In this document: piece after piece, positions 1 to 7,327 of the stretch
Layout of the letters: each line of letters begins with the position of its first letter
Position numbering within the stretch: the stretch's first letter is position 1
Origin: an uncultured Curtobacterium sp.
GTDB lineage: Bacteria > Actinomycetota > Actinomycetes > Actinomycetales > Microbacteriaceae
Length of the DNA: 15,587 nt
Assembly: GCA_913774725.1 (NCBI GenBank)
Contig: CAJYIG010000314.1
Span: forward strand, 1 to 15,587
Direction of reading: 5' to 3'
Notes under the pieces: generated by a model
What the model saw: the letters and a program-made list of their open reading frames with translations, nothing else
What the model was told of the DNA's origin: nothing
The model's database searches: none
Position numbers and translations under genes: made by a program

Positions 1-52
1 CGCGCGTCGCGTCCTCGTCGGGCTGGTCGCCGGCGGGTGGGGTTCGGTCCAT
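1..52 (-). CDS. Possible N-terminus of an unidentified leftward gene (partial)
   Basis: On the minus strand an ATG at 52 opens a frame that stays open to the left edge and reads MDRTPPAGDQPDEDATR. Only 17 residues are visible, polar and proline/acid-rich, so no family can be named. There is no convincing Shine-Dalgarno sequence. A TACGTC hexamer lies six bases before the ATG, the same geometry as the leaderless-looking start at 5471, though its last base is C instead of T. The hairpin at 257-290 would separate it from the epimerase gene transcribed toward it from the right. It may be a real gene start or a chance open frame. Confidence 0.3.
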   Translation of the reverse strand, partial: MDRTPPAGDQPDEDATR

Positions 53-81
53 GCTCACGACGTAACACGATGACACGTCCC

Positions 82-103
82 GGGGTACAGGATTCCTGTC
101 CCC
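82..103. promoter_or_regulatory. Palindrome, possible operator for the leftward gene at 52
   Basis: ACAGGA at 87-92 and TCCTGT at 94-99 form a near-perfect dyad around one central T. GGGG at 82-85 and CCCC at 100-103 extend it, with one unpaired T at 86. It lies about 30-50 bases upstream of the ATG at 52 on the minus strand, a usual place for an operator. An AATCCT hexamer inside it on the minus strand could serve as a -10 element. No regulator family can be assigned. Confidence 0.4.
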
Positions 104-256
104 CGAGCGTGTCGAGCGCGGCGATCGGACGACCTGACCCGTGATCGGGGGTCGGCCGGGAGGCGCGGGTTCGGTCGGCGGGCCGCCCGCGCGGGTGGGT
201 GGTGCTGTGCTCGTTGGTCCGCACCCTGGTCGCAGTGGGCGAGTCTCGGTTTGACC

Positions 257-290
257 GACACGGCTCGCGCCCGGGGGCGCGAGCCGTGTC
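257..290 (-). terminator. Strong hairpin terminator after the epimerase gene
   Basis: A perfect 16-bp GC-rich stem (257-272 paired with 275-290) has only two bases between the arms. GTCTC at 243-247 and GAGAC at 295-299 can extend it. It starts 44 bases beyond the stop codon of the leftward epimerase gene. There is no T-tract on either side, as is usual for actinobacterial hairpin terminators. Between it and the palindrome at 82-103 I see nothing but GC-rich spacer. Confidence 0.65.
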
Positions 291-333
291 GCCTGAGACG
301 AATCTCAGGTGGCGGCGTCCGGCGGACGGAGCG

Positions 334-1407
334 TCAGCGCTGCACGGCAGCGCGGAGCGGAGCGGTTGCGAAGTCGCGCATCCCCTGCTCGAAGTCGACC
401 TGCGCCTGCCAGCCCAGCTCCGACCGGATCCGGTCGGACGACGCCGTGACGTGGCGGACGTCGCCCAGCCGGTACTCACCGGTGACGACCGGCTGCGGGC
501 CGTCGGGACCGGCGATCGCCGCCGCCATGTCGCCGATGGTGTGCACGACCCCGGAGCCCACGTTGAACGCCCGGAAGGTCTCCGCCGGCAGCTCGGCGGT
601 CGCGGCGATCGACGCGGCGTTCGCACCGGCGACGTCGTCCACGTGCACGAAGTCGCGACGCTGCCGGCCGTCCTCGAACACGCGGGGCGCCTCGCCGCGG
701 GCGAGTGCCGAGCGGAACAGCGACGCGACCCCGGCGTAGGGGGTGTTCGACGGCATCCCGGTCCCGTAGACGTTGTGGTAGCGCAGGGCGATCGCGGTGC
801 CGCCGGTCGCGCGGGCCCACGACGAGGCGAGGTGCTCCTGCGCGACCTTCGTCTGCGCGTACACGTTGCGCGGATCGAGGGCCGCGGACTCGTCGATCAG
901 CCCGGGAACGAGGGGGCGGCCGTCGGGACCGATCGGGTCGAAGCGTCCGGCGTCGAGGTCCTCGCGTCGGCGCGCCGGTGGTCGCATCGGTTCGCCGTCG
1001 GCGGTCTCGTAGGCGCCCTCGCCGTAGACCACCATCGAGCTCGCGACGACGAGGCGACCGATGCCGTGCCGGTCCATGCCCGCGAGGACGTGCGCGGTCC
1101 CGGCGTCGTTCGACGAGACGTAGTCCGGCGCGTCCTGGAAGTCGACGCCGAGGCCGACCTTCGCCGCCTGGTGGCAGACGACGTCGATGCCGTCGAGCGC
1201 GGCCTCGAGCGCGACGCGGTCGCGGACGTCGCCGTGCACGAAGGACAGGCCCTGCTGCTCGTGGGCGCGGAGGACCTCGGCGGGGTCGCCGTGCACGTCG
1301 TCGCGCAGGGAGTCGAGGATGCGGACCTCGTGGCCCTCGGCGAGGGCGCGGCGGACGATCGCGGAGCCGATGAAGCCCGCGCCGCCGGTGACGAGCAGGC
1401 GGCTCAC
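334..1407 (-). CDS. NAD(P)-dependent epimerase/dehydratase (extended SDR, nucleotide-sugar type)
   Basis: Predicted 357-residue extended short-chain dehydrogenase/reductase, probably acting on a nucleotide-activated sugar in the cytoplasm. The N-terminus carries the Rossmann motif GGAGFIG (residues 8-14). D32 ends the second strand, which usually favours NAD over NADP. S124 in ASSMVVYG and Y183/K187 in YAQTK form the catalytic Ser-Tyr-x3-Lys set, and RYHNVYG follows as in GalE and RmlB relatives. The length is normal for the family. The GTG start at 1407 is chosen because translation from it begins directly at the Rossmann strand and because it overlaps the phosphorylase stop codon by 4 bases (GTGA), which implies translational coupling. 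The exact sugar substrate (4-epimerase or 4,6-dehydratase) cannot be read from the sequence. Confidence 0.88.
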   Translation of the reverse strand: MSRLLVTGGAGFIGSAIVRRALAEGHEVRILDSLRDDVHGDPAEVLRAHEQQGLSFVHGDVRDRVALEAALDGIDVVCHQAAKVGLGVDFQDAPDYVSSNDAGTAHVLAGMDRHGIGRLVVASSMVVYGEGAYETADGEPMRPPARRREDLDAGRFDPIGPDGRPLVPGLIDESAALDPRNVYAQTKVAQEHLASSWARATGGTAIALRYHNVYGTGMPSNTPYAGVASLFRSALARGEAPRVFEDGRQRRDFVHVDDVAGANAASIAATAELPAETFRAFNVGSGVVHTIGDMAAAIAGPDGPQPVVTGEYRLGDVRHVTASSDRIRSELGWQAQVDFEQGMRDFATAPLRAAVQR

Positions 1408-2279
1408 GCGGTCACCCCGAGGATGCTCTCGCTGGCGGCGGCGGGGACGAGCTCGCGCGGGGTGTAGTCGTCGGGCAGTGCGGCGACCACGTCGCCGATG
1501 GCGCGGACGATGACCTCGTTCGCGCGGGCCAGGCGTTCCATGACGGCGCCGTGGGTGACGGGGGCGTCGGCGTCCGCTGCGGTGCCGTCGGTCGCGGTCT
1601 CGTCCGCCGCGGGGGCCAGGCCGGCGTCGGCGTCGGTGACGAAGGACAGGTTGACCGTGCCGATGCCGAGCTCGGCCGCGAGCGGCACCTCGGGCGTCAT
1701 CGTCATGTTGATCGTGTGCCCGCCGGCCTCGCGCATCCAGATCGACTCCGCGCGGGTCGAGAAGCGCGGACCCTGGATGACGACGCACGTGCCGGTCGGC
1801 CTGAAGGGCACGTCGAGTGCGGCGACGGCGTCGATCGCGGCGCGGCGGAGCACCGGGTCGAACGGGTCGGCGAAGGACAGGTGCTGCACCTGGTCCTCGA
1901 AGAAGGTGTCCTTCCGGCCCCAGGTGCGGTCGATGAGCTGGTCGGTGACGACGAACGTTCCGGGTGCGTAGTCCGGGTGCAGGCCGCCTACCGCGCTCGA
2001 CGACACGATCGCCCGGACACCGAGGGACCGGAGCGCCCAGACGTTCGCGCGGTGGTTGATCAGGTGCGGCGCGACCGAGTGCTCGCGGCCGTGGCGGGTC
2101 AGGAACGCCACGCGCTTGCCGGCCATCGTGCCGACCGTGATCGGGCTCGACGTCGGGCCGTAGGGCGTGTCCACGGTGATCTCGTCGGCGGTGCCCTCCT
2201 CGAACAGGCGGTAGAGGCCGGAGCCCCCGATCACCCCGATGCGAGCCGTCGTTCCGTCCACAGGTGCGGTCGTGGTCAC
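1404..2279 (-). CDS. mtnP: S-methyl-5'-thioadenosine phosphorylase (PNP/MTAP family)
   Basis: Predicted to phosphorolyse 5'-methylthioadenosine, a by-product of polyamine synthesis and other SAM-dependent reactions, to adenine and 5-methylthioribose-1-phosphate. The 291-residue protein begins with the phosphate-binding GVIGGSGLY (15-23). TRHGREHSVAPHLINHRANVW (61-81) and NMTMTPEVPLA (191-201) are class-typical. TDAD at 215-218 provides two Asp at the place where human MTAP reads adenine, against an Asn in guanine/hypoxanthine-specific PNPs, so an adenine substrate is favoured. An Ala/Asp/Thr-rich stretch (about 221-241) right after it looks like a family-atypical insert. The GTG start at 2279 has GGAGG at 2285-2289, five bases away; longer in-frame starts run into the moeA promoter. 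It is the first gene of the leftward pair with the epimerase. Confidence 0.88.
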   Translation of the reverse strand: MTTTAPVDGTTARIGVIGGSGLYRLFEEGTADEITVDTPYGPTSSPITVGTMAGKRVAFLTRHGREHSVAPHLINHRANVWALRSLGVRAIVSSSAVGGLHPDYAPGTFVVTDQLIDRTWGRKDTFFEDQVQHLSFADPFDPVLRRAAIDAVAALDVPFRPTGTCVVIQGPRFSTRAESIWMREAGGHTINMTMTPEVPLAAELGIGTVNLSFVTDADAGLAPAADETATDGTAADADAPVTHGAVMERLARANEVIVRAIGDVVAALPDDYTPRELVPAAASESILGVTA

Positions 2280-2330
2280 GTGGTCCTCCACAGGTCCTCC
2301 GGATGTCCTCGGCGCGTGGTGCGCCCTGGA

Positions 2331-2337
2331 TACGCTA
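2331..2337. promoter_or_regulatory. Shared -10 region for the divergent mtnP and moeA units
   Basis: The 117-bp gap between the divergent starts contains TACGCT (2331-2336) reading rightward and TAGCGT (2332-2337) reading leftward, both fitting TANNNT. Each would give a leader of about 45-55 bases. No good -35 hexamer is visible in either direction, which is common in high-GC actinobacteria. If both are used, the two units compete for the same DNA. This is a prediction from spacing and consensus only. Confidence 0.4.
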
Positions 2338-2396
2338 CTGACGCCCCTCCGGCTCCGACCGGGAACGGGGCGACCCCACGATGTTCGGAGGCACAC

Positions 2397-3713
2397 GTGC
2401 GCACGATCGGTCAGCACCGCGACGAGGTCGCCGCGCTCCTCGCACCCGTGCTCGCCGAGCGGGGTGCGGAGACCGTCGCGCTCGACGCCCTGGCCGACGG
2501 TGTCGGCACGGGCCGCGGGTACCGCGTGCTCGCGCACGGGGTGACGGCCCCCGTGCCGCTGCCGGTGTTCGACAACAGCCAGATGGACGGGTTCGCCGTG
2601 CGGTCGACGGAGGCCGGCGACGTCGTCCGCGTGGTCGACCCGATCCCGGCCGGTGCCGTGCCGGTACCGCTCGAGCCGGGCACCGCTGCGCCGATCATGA
2701 CCGGGGCGCGGATCCCCGACGGCGCGGACGCCGTCGTGCCGGTCGAGGCGACCCCGCCGGGCGCGTTCCCCGCGGCGCTCGAGCTCGATGTGCTCGCCGT
2801 CCCGGACGGCACGACCGCCGGTGTGTTCGTCCGGCGGGTCGGCAGCGACGTCGCCCGCGGCGCAGGACTCGCCCGCGCCGGTGATCCGGTGACCCCCGCG
2901 CTCCTCGGTGCCCTGGCGTCGGCGGGCGTCGGCGCGGTCTCCGTGGTGCGCCCGGTCCGGGTGCTCGTCGTGTCGACGGGCAGTGAGCTCGCCGACGGCG
3001 GCGCTCGGGACGACGGCGGCGCTCGGGACGACGGCGGTGCTCGGGACGACGGCGGTGCTCGGGACGACGGCGGTGCTCGGGACGACGGGCTGGACGGCGC
3101 GGGGGCGGTCATCCGTGACGCGAACGGCGTGGCGCTCCGCGCGGCCCTGGCCGAGGTCGGTGCCGAGGCACGCGGAGTCCGGCTGAGCGATGCGGCCGAG
3201 GCGTTCCTGCCTGGGCTCGAGTCGGCGGTCGGCGGCTGGGCGGACCTCGTCCTGACCACCGGTGGGATCAGTGCCGGGGCGTACGAGGTCGTGCGCCAGG
3301 TGCTCGAGCCGCGTGGCCTCGTCGTCACCCCGGTCGCGATGCAGCCCGGCGGACCCCAGGCCCTCGGACGCGTCGAGCTCGCCGGTCGGCGGGTGCCGGT
3401 CGTCGCGTTCCCCGGCAACCCCGTGTCGGCGCTCGTGTCGTTCGAGGTGTTCCTGCGCCCGGTGCTCGCCGCCGCGGTCGGCGCGCCGGACCGCCCGACC
3501 GCCGAGCTGCCGGCCGCAGAGTCGGCGGAATCACCGGTCGGCAAGCACCAGGTCCGCCGCGGCCGCGTCGCCGACGGGCGCGTGCACTTCGTGGGCGGAC
3601 CGAGCTCGCACCTGCTCGGGCACCTCGCCGCCGCCACCCACCTCGTCCACGTCCCCCTCGGCACCGACACCGTCGCACCGGGGGACCCGCTGACCGTCTG
3701 GAGCCTCCGATGA
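2397..3713 (+). CDS. moeA: Molybdopterin molybdenumtransferase MoeA
   Basis: Predicted to insert molybdate into adenylylated molybdopterin, the last common step of molybdenum cofactor synthesis, in the cytoplasm. The 438-residue length fits the family. DNSQMDGFA begins at D59, the numbering of the functional Asp in E. coli MoeA. IMTGARIPDGADAVV follows, then VVSTGSEL opens the MPT-binding domain, with TTGGISAG and AFPGNPVSALVSFE further on. Directly after STGSEL lies a five-fold GGARDD repeat (residues 201-230), a loop position where insertion should be tolerated. The GTG start at 2397 has GGAGG at 2387-2391, five bases upstream; longer in-frame extensions have no support. It is the first gene of the Mo-cofactor operon and its stop overlaps the moaC start (ATGA). 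Confidence 0.95.
   Translation: MRTIGQHRDEVAALLAPVLAERGAETVALDALADGVGTGRGYRVLAHGVTAPVPLPVFDNSQMDGFAVRSTEAGDVVRVVDPIPAGAVPVPLEPGTAAPIMTGARIPDGADAVVPVEATPPGAFPAALELDVLAVPDGTTAGVFVRRVGSDVARGAGLARAGDPVTPALLGALASAGVGAVSVVRPVRVLVVSTGSELADGGARDDGGARDDGGARDDGGARDDGGARDDGLDGAGAVIRDANGVALRAALAEVGAEARGVRLSDAAEAFLPGLESAVGGWADLVLTTGGISAGAYEVVRQVLEPRGLVVTPVAMQPGGPQALGRVELAGRRVPVVAFPGNPVSALVSFEVFLRPVLAAAVGAPDRPTAELPAAESAESPVGKHQVRRGRVADGRVHFVGGPSSHLLGHLAAATHLVHVPLGTDTVAPGDPLTVWSLR
2997..3086 (+). repeat. 18-bp in-frame tandem repeat (5 copies) inside moeA
   Basis: Five contiguous copies of GGCGGYGCTCGGGACGAC encode (Gly-Gly-Ala-Arg-Asp-Asp) five times. Copies 1 and 2 have C at the sixth base, copies 3 to 5 have T, and otherwise they are identical. 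Because the unit is a multiple of three, copy number can change without breaking the gene. The near identity suggests recent expansion by slippage or unequal recombination. Confidence 0.97.
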
Positions 3714-4210
3714 CCGACGACCACCCGAACGGCGTGCGCGACGCCGAGCTCTCGCACGTCCGCTCGGACGGCTCCGCGCACATGGTCGACGTGTCCGACA
3801 AGGACGTCACCGCCCGGTCCGCCACGGCCACCGCGACGCTGGTGACCCGCGCCGACGTCGTCGAGCGGATCCTCGACGGGTCGTTGCCCAAGGGCGAGGT
3901 GATCGGCACCGCCCGCATCGCGGCGATCATGGCGGTCAAGAAGACCTCGGACCTGGTGCCGCTCTGCCACCCGCTGCCGATCGCCGGCGTCGAGGTCGAC
4001 ATCACCGGCGACGGCGACCGGGTCCGGGTCGAGGTCTCGGTCCGCACGACCTCGCGCACGGGCGTCGAGATGGAAGCGCTGACCGGTGCGAGCGTGGCGG
4101 CCCTGACCGTGTACGACATGGTGAAGGCCGTCGACCGCACGGCCGTGATCACCGACGTCCGGGTGCTCGAGAAGCACGGCGGGCGCTCGGGGGACTGGAG
4201 CAACCGATGA
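3710..4210 (+). CDS. moaC: Cyclic pyranopterin monophosphate synthase MoaC
   Basis: Predicted to convert the MoaA product 3',8-cyclo-GTP into cyclic pyranopterin monophosphate, the first tricyclic intermediate of molybdopterin synthesis. The 166-residue length is typical. HMVDVSDKDVT (24-34) starts the conserved part. KGEVIGTARIA (from K61), LCHPLPI (H87), GVEMEALTG (E120, E122) and YDMVKAVD (D136, K139) carry the family's active-site residues. The ATG at 3710 overlaps the moeA stop by 4 bases, and the mog ATG overlaps its own stop in the same way. MoaA, which acts just before it, is not in the window. Confidence 0.96.
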   Translation: MTDDHPNGVRDAELSHVRSDGSAHMVDVSDKDVTARSATATATLVTRADVVERILDGSLPKGEVIGTARIAAIMAVKKTSDLVPLCHPLPIAGVEVDITGDGDRVRVEVSVRTTSRTGVEMEALTGASVAALTVYDMVKAVDRTAVITDVRVLEKHGGRSGDWSNR

Positions 4211-4719
4211 CGTCCGAACCCACCAGGGGTCGAGCCGGCGTGGTGGTCGTCTCCACCCAGGCCTCGGTCGACGCGGCGCTGGACCGCACCGGGCCGGTCA
4301 TCGCGTCGTGGCTGCGCGAGCGCGGGTTCACCGTCGCCGAGCCGACGATCGTGCCCGACGGCGGGCCCATCGCCGACACCGTCTCGGCCGAGCTGCTCGC
4401 GGGCGCGAAGGTCGTGGTCACCACCGGTGGCACCGGTGTCACGCCGACGGACCGCACGCCCGAGGCCGTCGGCCCCCTGATCGACCTCGAGCTGCCCGGC
4501 ATCGTCGAGGAGATCCGTCGTCGCGGGCTCGCCGGTGCGGGGCCGACCGCGCTGCTGACCCGCGGGGTCGCGGGCATCGCCGGCGGCCGGGCGGTCGTGC
4601 TGACCCTGCCGGGGTCGCGGGGCGGCGTCGCCGACGGGCTCGCGGTGCTCGACGGGGTGCTCGACCACGTGCTCGCGCAGCTGCACGGCGCCGGACACGC
4701 GCCCCGGAGCGCCTCGTGA
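4207..4719 (+). CDS. mog: MogA/MoaB-family molybdopterin adenylyltransferase
   Basis: Predicted to adenylylate molybdopterin with ATP, producing the MPT-AMP that MoeA uses. At 170 residues it is a single MoCF-biosynthesis domain. After GVVVVST (11-17) it carries VPDG with D51, and TTGGTGVTPTDRTPEA (72-87) containing the family's conserved Asp (D82). LPGSRGGVADGL near the C-terminus is the usual closing motif. The start ATG overlaps the moaC stop (ATGA), and its stop overlaps the GTG of moaE (GTGA). Sequence alone does not firmly separate Mog from MoaB naming. Location beside MoeA supports the adenylyltransferase role. Confidence 0.9.
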   Translation: MTSEPTRGRAGVVVVSTQASVDAALDRTGPVIASWLRERGFTVAEPTIVPDGGPIADTVSAELLAGAKVVVTTGGTGVTPTDRTPEAVGPLIDLELPGIVEEIRRRGLAGAGPTALLTRGVAGIAGGRAVVLTLPGSRGGVADGLAVLDGVLDHVLAQLHGAGHAPRSAS

Positions 4720-5159
4720 GCGGGGCACCGGGGACCGACGCGCGAGTCGTCGTCGCCGACGTCGTGGACCGGGTGATCACCGTCGACGAGGTCTCCGTGG
4801 CCGTCGCCACCGACCGTGACGGCGCCGTGGTCACCTTCGCCGGGGTCGTGCGCGACCACGACGAGGGCAAGGGCGTCACCGCGCTCGACTACGAACGACA
4901 CCCGAGCGCCGGTGACGTCATCGCCGAAGTGGCCCGGTCGATCGCAGTCGACCACCCCGAGGTCCGGATCGCCGTGCTGCACCGCGTCGGCGCACTCGGC
5001 ATCGGGGACGTGGCGCTCGCCGCCGCGGTGTCGTCGCCGCACCGGGCGGAGGCCTTCGCCGCCTGCGCCGCGCTGGTCGACCTGGTCAAGGAGCGGACGC
5101 CGATCTGGAAGCGCCAGGAGTTCACCGACGGCACCGACGAGTGGGTCGCCGCCCTGTGA
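4716..5159 (+). CDS. moaE: Molybdopterin synthase catalytic subunit MoaE
   Basis: Predicted large subunit of molybdopterin synthase, which takes sulfur from thiocarboxylated MoaD to build the dithiolene of molybdopterin. The 147-residue length fits. FAGVVRDHDEGKGV (41-54), LDYERHP (58-63), HRVGALGIGDVALA (89-102), SSPHRAEAF (107-115) and KERTPIWKRQEF (125-136) are all family-typical. K125 and K132 match the positions of the two active-site lysines in E. coli. The GTG start at 4716 is chosen for its 4-base overlap with the mog stop and because it gives the expected N-terminus. MoaD, its small partner, is not in this operon and must be elsewhere. Confidence 0.94.
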   Translation: MSGAPGTDARVVVADVVDRVITVDEVSVAVATDRDGAVVTFAGVVRDHDEGKGVTALDYERHPSAGDVIAEVARSIAVDHPEVRIAVLHRVGALGIGDVALAAAVSSPHRAEAFAACAALVDLVKERTPIWKRQEFTDGTDEWVAAL

Positions 5160-5307
5160 CCCGCTGAGCACGCTCGTCCGGTGGACACCTGTAGGACCGC
5201 GCAGGAGACCGACGCCCGGTCGTGACCCCGCAACCCGTTCAGGGCCTGGCCCGGCACCTGATCTGCATCTTCCTGCCCCTGGTCGGCCGCATCGTGTGCG
5301 CTCGCGG

Positions 5308-5374
5308 ATCGAACCACGTTCCCGACATCGAACCAGCCGTCCGCCTTGGTTCGATGTCGGATCCCTGGTTCGAC
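5308..5374. repeat. Nested four-part palindrome (long hairpin)
   Basis: ATCGAACCA occurs at 5308-5316 and 5327-5335, 19 bases apart. Its inverse follows as TGGTTCGAT at 5347-5355 and TGGTTCGAC at 5366-5374, again 19 apart. Folded, this gives an outer 8-bp stem, a 5x5 internal loop and an inner 14-bp stem (5322-5335 with 5347-5360) around an 11-base loop. It may terminate the Mo-cofactor operon, bind a dimeric regulator in tandem, or be a dispersed palindromic element. The structure is certain, the role is not. Confidence 0.8.
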
Positions 5375-5458
5375 ACCGGCGGCCCGCGCCGCGCACCGCC
5401 CGCGCCGCCTGCCCCGCCCGCGCCACCGCCCGCGGCGCGCACACCCGCCCGCGCCGCC

Positions 5459-5464
5459 TACCCT
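5459..5464 (+). promoter_or_regulatory. Leaderless-type -10 element for the ABC-F gene
   Basis: TACCCT at 5459-5464 fits TANNNT and is followed by exactly six bases and then the GTG start at 5471. Transcription would therefore begin at or next to the start codon. No Shine-Dalgarno sequence lies before that GTG. Leaderless transcripts are common in actinobacteria, and this geometry is the usual one. No clear -35 is visible. Confidence 0.6.
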
Positions 5465-5470
5465 TGACGG

Positions 5471-7318
5471 GTGGCTCATCTCCTCGGCGCCGAGAACGTG
5501 CATCTCGAGTTCCCCACCCGTGTCGTCTTCGACAGCGTCACCCTCGGCCTCGACGAGGGCGACCGCATCGGCGTCGTCGGCCGCAACGGTGACGGCAAGT
5601 CGACCCTGCTCGCCCTGTTGGCCCAGCGCCTCGAGCCGGACGCCGGCCGCGTCACCCACCGCCGCGGCCTGACCGTCGGCTACCTCGACCAGCGCGACGT
5701 CCTGCCCGCCGGGGCGACCGTCGGCAGCATCGTCGTCGGTGAGCTCGCCGAGCACGAGTGGGCCGGCGACCCGAAGATCCGCGACATCATCGGCGGGCTC
5801 GTGTCGGACATCCCGTGGGACGCCACGGTCGACGACCTCTCGGGAGGACAGCGGCGGCGCATCGCGCTCGCGAAGCTGCTCGTCGGCGACTGGGACGTGC
5901 TGTTCCTCGACGAGCCGACGAACCACCTCGACGTCGAGGGCATCCAGTGGCTCGCCGACCACATCAACCGCCGGTGGTCGTCGAACCAGGGCGGCATGGT
6001 CGTCGTGACGCACGACCGGTGGTTCCTCGACGCGGTGTCGACCGACACGTGGGAGGTGCACGACGGTGTCGTCGAGCCCTTCGAGGGCGGCTACGCGGCG
6101 TACATCCTGCAGCGTGTCGAACGCGACCGGCAGGCCGCGGCCAGCGAGCAGCGCCGGCAGAACCTCGCCCGCAAGGAGCTCGCGTGGCTCCGTCGCGGTG
6201 CGCCGGCGCGGACCAGCAAGCCGAAGTTCCGCATCGACGCGGCGAACGCCCTGATCGACGACGTCCCGCCGATCCGCGACACCGTCGCCCTGTCGCAGAT
6301 GGCGACCGCCAGGCTCGGCAAGGACGTCGTCGACCTGCTCGACGTGGGGGTCTCGTTCGGCGACGACGTGATCCTGCGTGATGTCGAGTGGCGCATCGCG
6401 CCGGGGGAGCGCACCGGCATCCTCGGGCCGAACGGCGCCGGCAAGTCGACCCTCCTCAACCTGGTGTCCGGGAAGCTCCAGCCCTCCGAGGGCCGTGTCA
6501 AGACCGGCAAGACGGTGCAGGTCGCGGTGCTCGACCAGCAGCTCGCCGACCTGCAGCAGTTCGCCGACGACCGCGTCCGCGAGGTCGTCGCCCGCAAGAA
6601 GACGAGCTACGTCGCCGACGGCAAGGAGATGACGCCCTCGCAGCTGCTCGAACGCCTCGGCTTCACCTCGGAGCAGCTCTCGACGCCGGTCAAGGACCTG
6701 TCCGGTGGGCAGAAGCGCCGTCTGCAGCTCATGCTCATCCTGCTCGACGAGCCGAACGTGCTCATCCTCGACGAGCCGACGAACGACCTCGACACCGACA
6801 TGCTCGCCGCGATGGAGGACCTGCTCGACACCTGGCCGGGCACCCTCCTCGTCGTCTCGCACGACCGGTACCTGCTCGAGCGCGTCACCGACCAGCAGTA
6901 CGCGGTCCTCGGTGGGCACCTGCGGCACCTGCCCGGCGGCGTCGACGAGTACATGCGGCTGCGTGCGTCCGGATCCGTCCCGCAGACGGCGGCTGCGGCT
7001 GCCGCCGCCTCGGCCGGGAGGCCCGACACAGCTCCGGCGGGCGGCACCGGTGGTACTGCGGCCGGGTCGACTGCCCCTGCCGCACCCGGCCTGACCGGTG
7101 CGGACCGGCGCTCGGCCGAGAAGGAGATGTCGGCGCTCGACCGGAAGATCGCGAAGGCGGGGCAGGACCGGCAGAAGCTGCTCGATGCGTTCGCGGCGCA
7201 CGACCAGTCCGACTACGCGGGGCTCGGGGCGCTGCAGACGCAGCTCGGCACCCTCGACGCCGAGGTCGAGCAGCTCGAGGAGCGTTGGCTCGAGGTGGCG
7301 GAGCAGCTCGGGGTGTAG
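5471..7318 (+). CDS. ABC-F family ATPase, Uup-type (duplicated ATP-binding cassette)
   Basis: A soluble protein of 615 residues with two ABC domains and no membrane segments, the ABC-F plan. Such proteins act on ribosomes. Cassette 1 has GRNGDGKST (37-45), LSGGQ (123-127), DEPTNHLD (147-154) and the switch His in THDR. Cassette 2 has GPNGAGKS (319-326), a second LSGGQ near 413 and DEPTNDLD near 435. The inter-cassette segment ELAWLRRGAPARTSKPK and the DEPTNDLD form resemble Uup. An Ala/Gly-rich linker (about 505-545) leads to a C-terminal, probably coiled-coil, segment (about 550-615), also as in Uup. The GTG at 5471 is used because a -10 element lies right before it. Antibiotic-resistance function is possible but not indicated by the sequence. 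Confidence 0.9.
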   Translation: MAHLLGAENVHLEFPTRVVFDSVTLGLDEGDRIGVVGRNGDGKSTLLALLAQRLEPDAGRVTHRRGLTVGYLDQRDVLPAGATVGSIVVGELAEHEWAGDPKIRDIIGGLVSDIPWDATVDDLSGGQRRRIALAKLLVGDWDVLFLDEPTNHLDVEGIQWLADHINRRWSSNQGGMVVVTHDRWFLDAVSTDTWEVHDGVVEPFEGGYAAYILQRVERDRQAAASEQRRQNLARKELAWLRRGAPARTSKPKFRIDAANALIDDVPPIRDTVALSQMATARLGKDVVDLLDVGVSFGDDVILRDVEWRIAPGERTGILGPNGAGKSTLLNLVSGKLQPSEGRVKTGKTVQVAVLDQQLADLQQFADDRVREVVARKKTSYVADGKEMTPSQLLERLGFTSEQLSTPVKDLSGGQKRRLQLMLILLDEPNVLILDEPTNDLDTDMLAAMEDLLDTWPGTLLVVSHDRYLLERVTDQQYAVLGGHLRHLPGGVDEYMRLRASGSVPQTAAAAAAASAGRPDTAPAGGTGGTAAGSTAPAAPGLTGADRRSAEKEMSALDRKIAKAGQDRQKLLDAFAAHDQSDYAGLGALQTQLGTLDAEVEQLEERWLEVAEQLGV

Positions 7319-7327
7319 TCCGGCGCA

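Larger units (their letters stand above)
5160..5470. other. 311-bp intergenic region between moaE and the ABC-F gene
   Basis: No supported gene is seen here. An open frame of 81 codons at 5222-5467 has no ribosome binding site, reads through the palindrome and ends in a Pro/Ala run typical of GC-rich spacer. The stretch contains the nested palindrome at 5308-5374 and the promoter just before 5471. About 75 bases of strongly C-rich sequence (5385-5458) precede that promoter. Confidence 0.6.

Noticed and set aside
2997-3086. Short regular repeats as a CRISPR array
   Set aside because: The copies are contiguous without spacers and encode an in-frame peptide repeat within moeA.
5222-5467. 81-codon open frame in the moaE to ABC-F gap
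   Set aside because: It has no ribosome site, is read through the palindrome, and its C-terminal Pro/Ala run reflects base composition.
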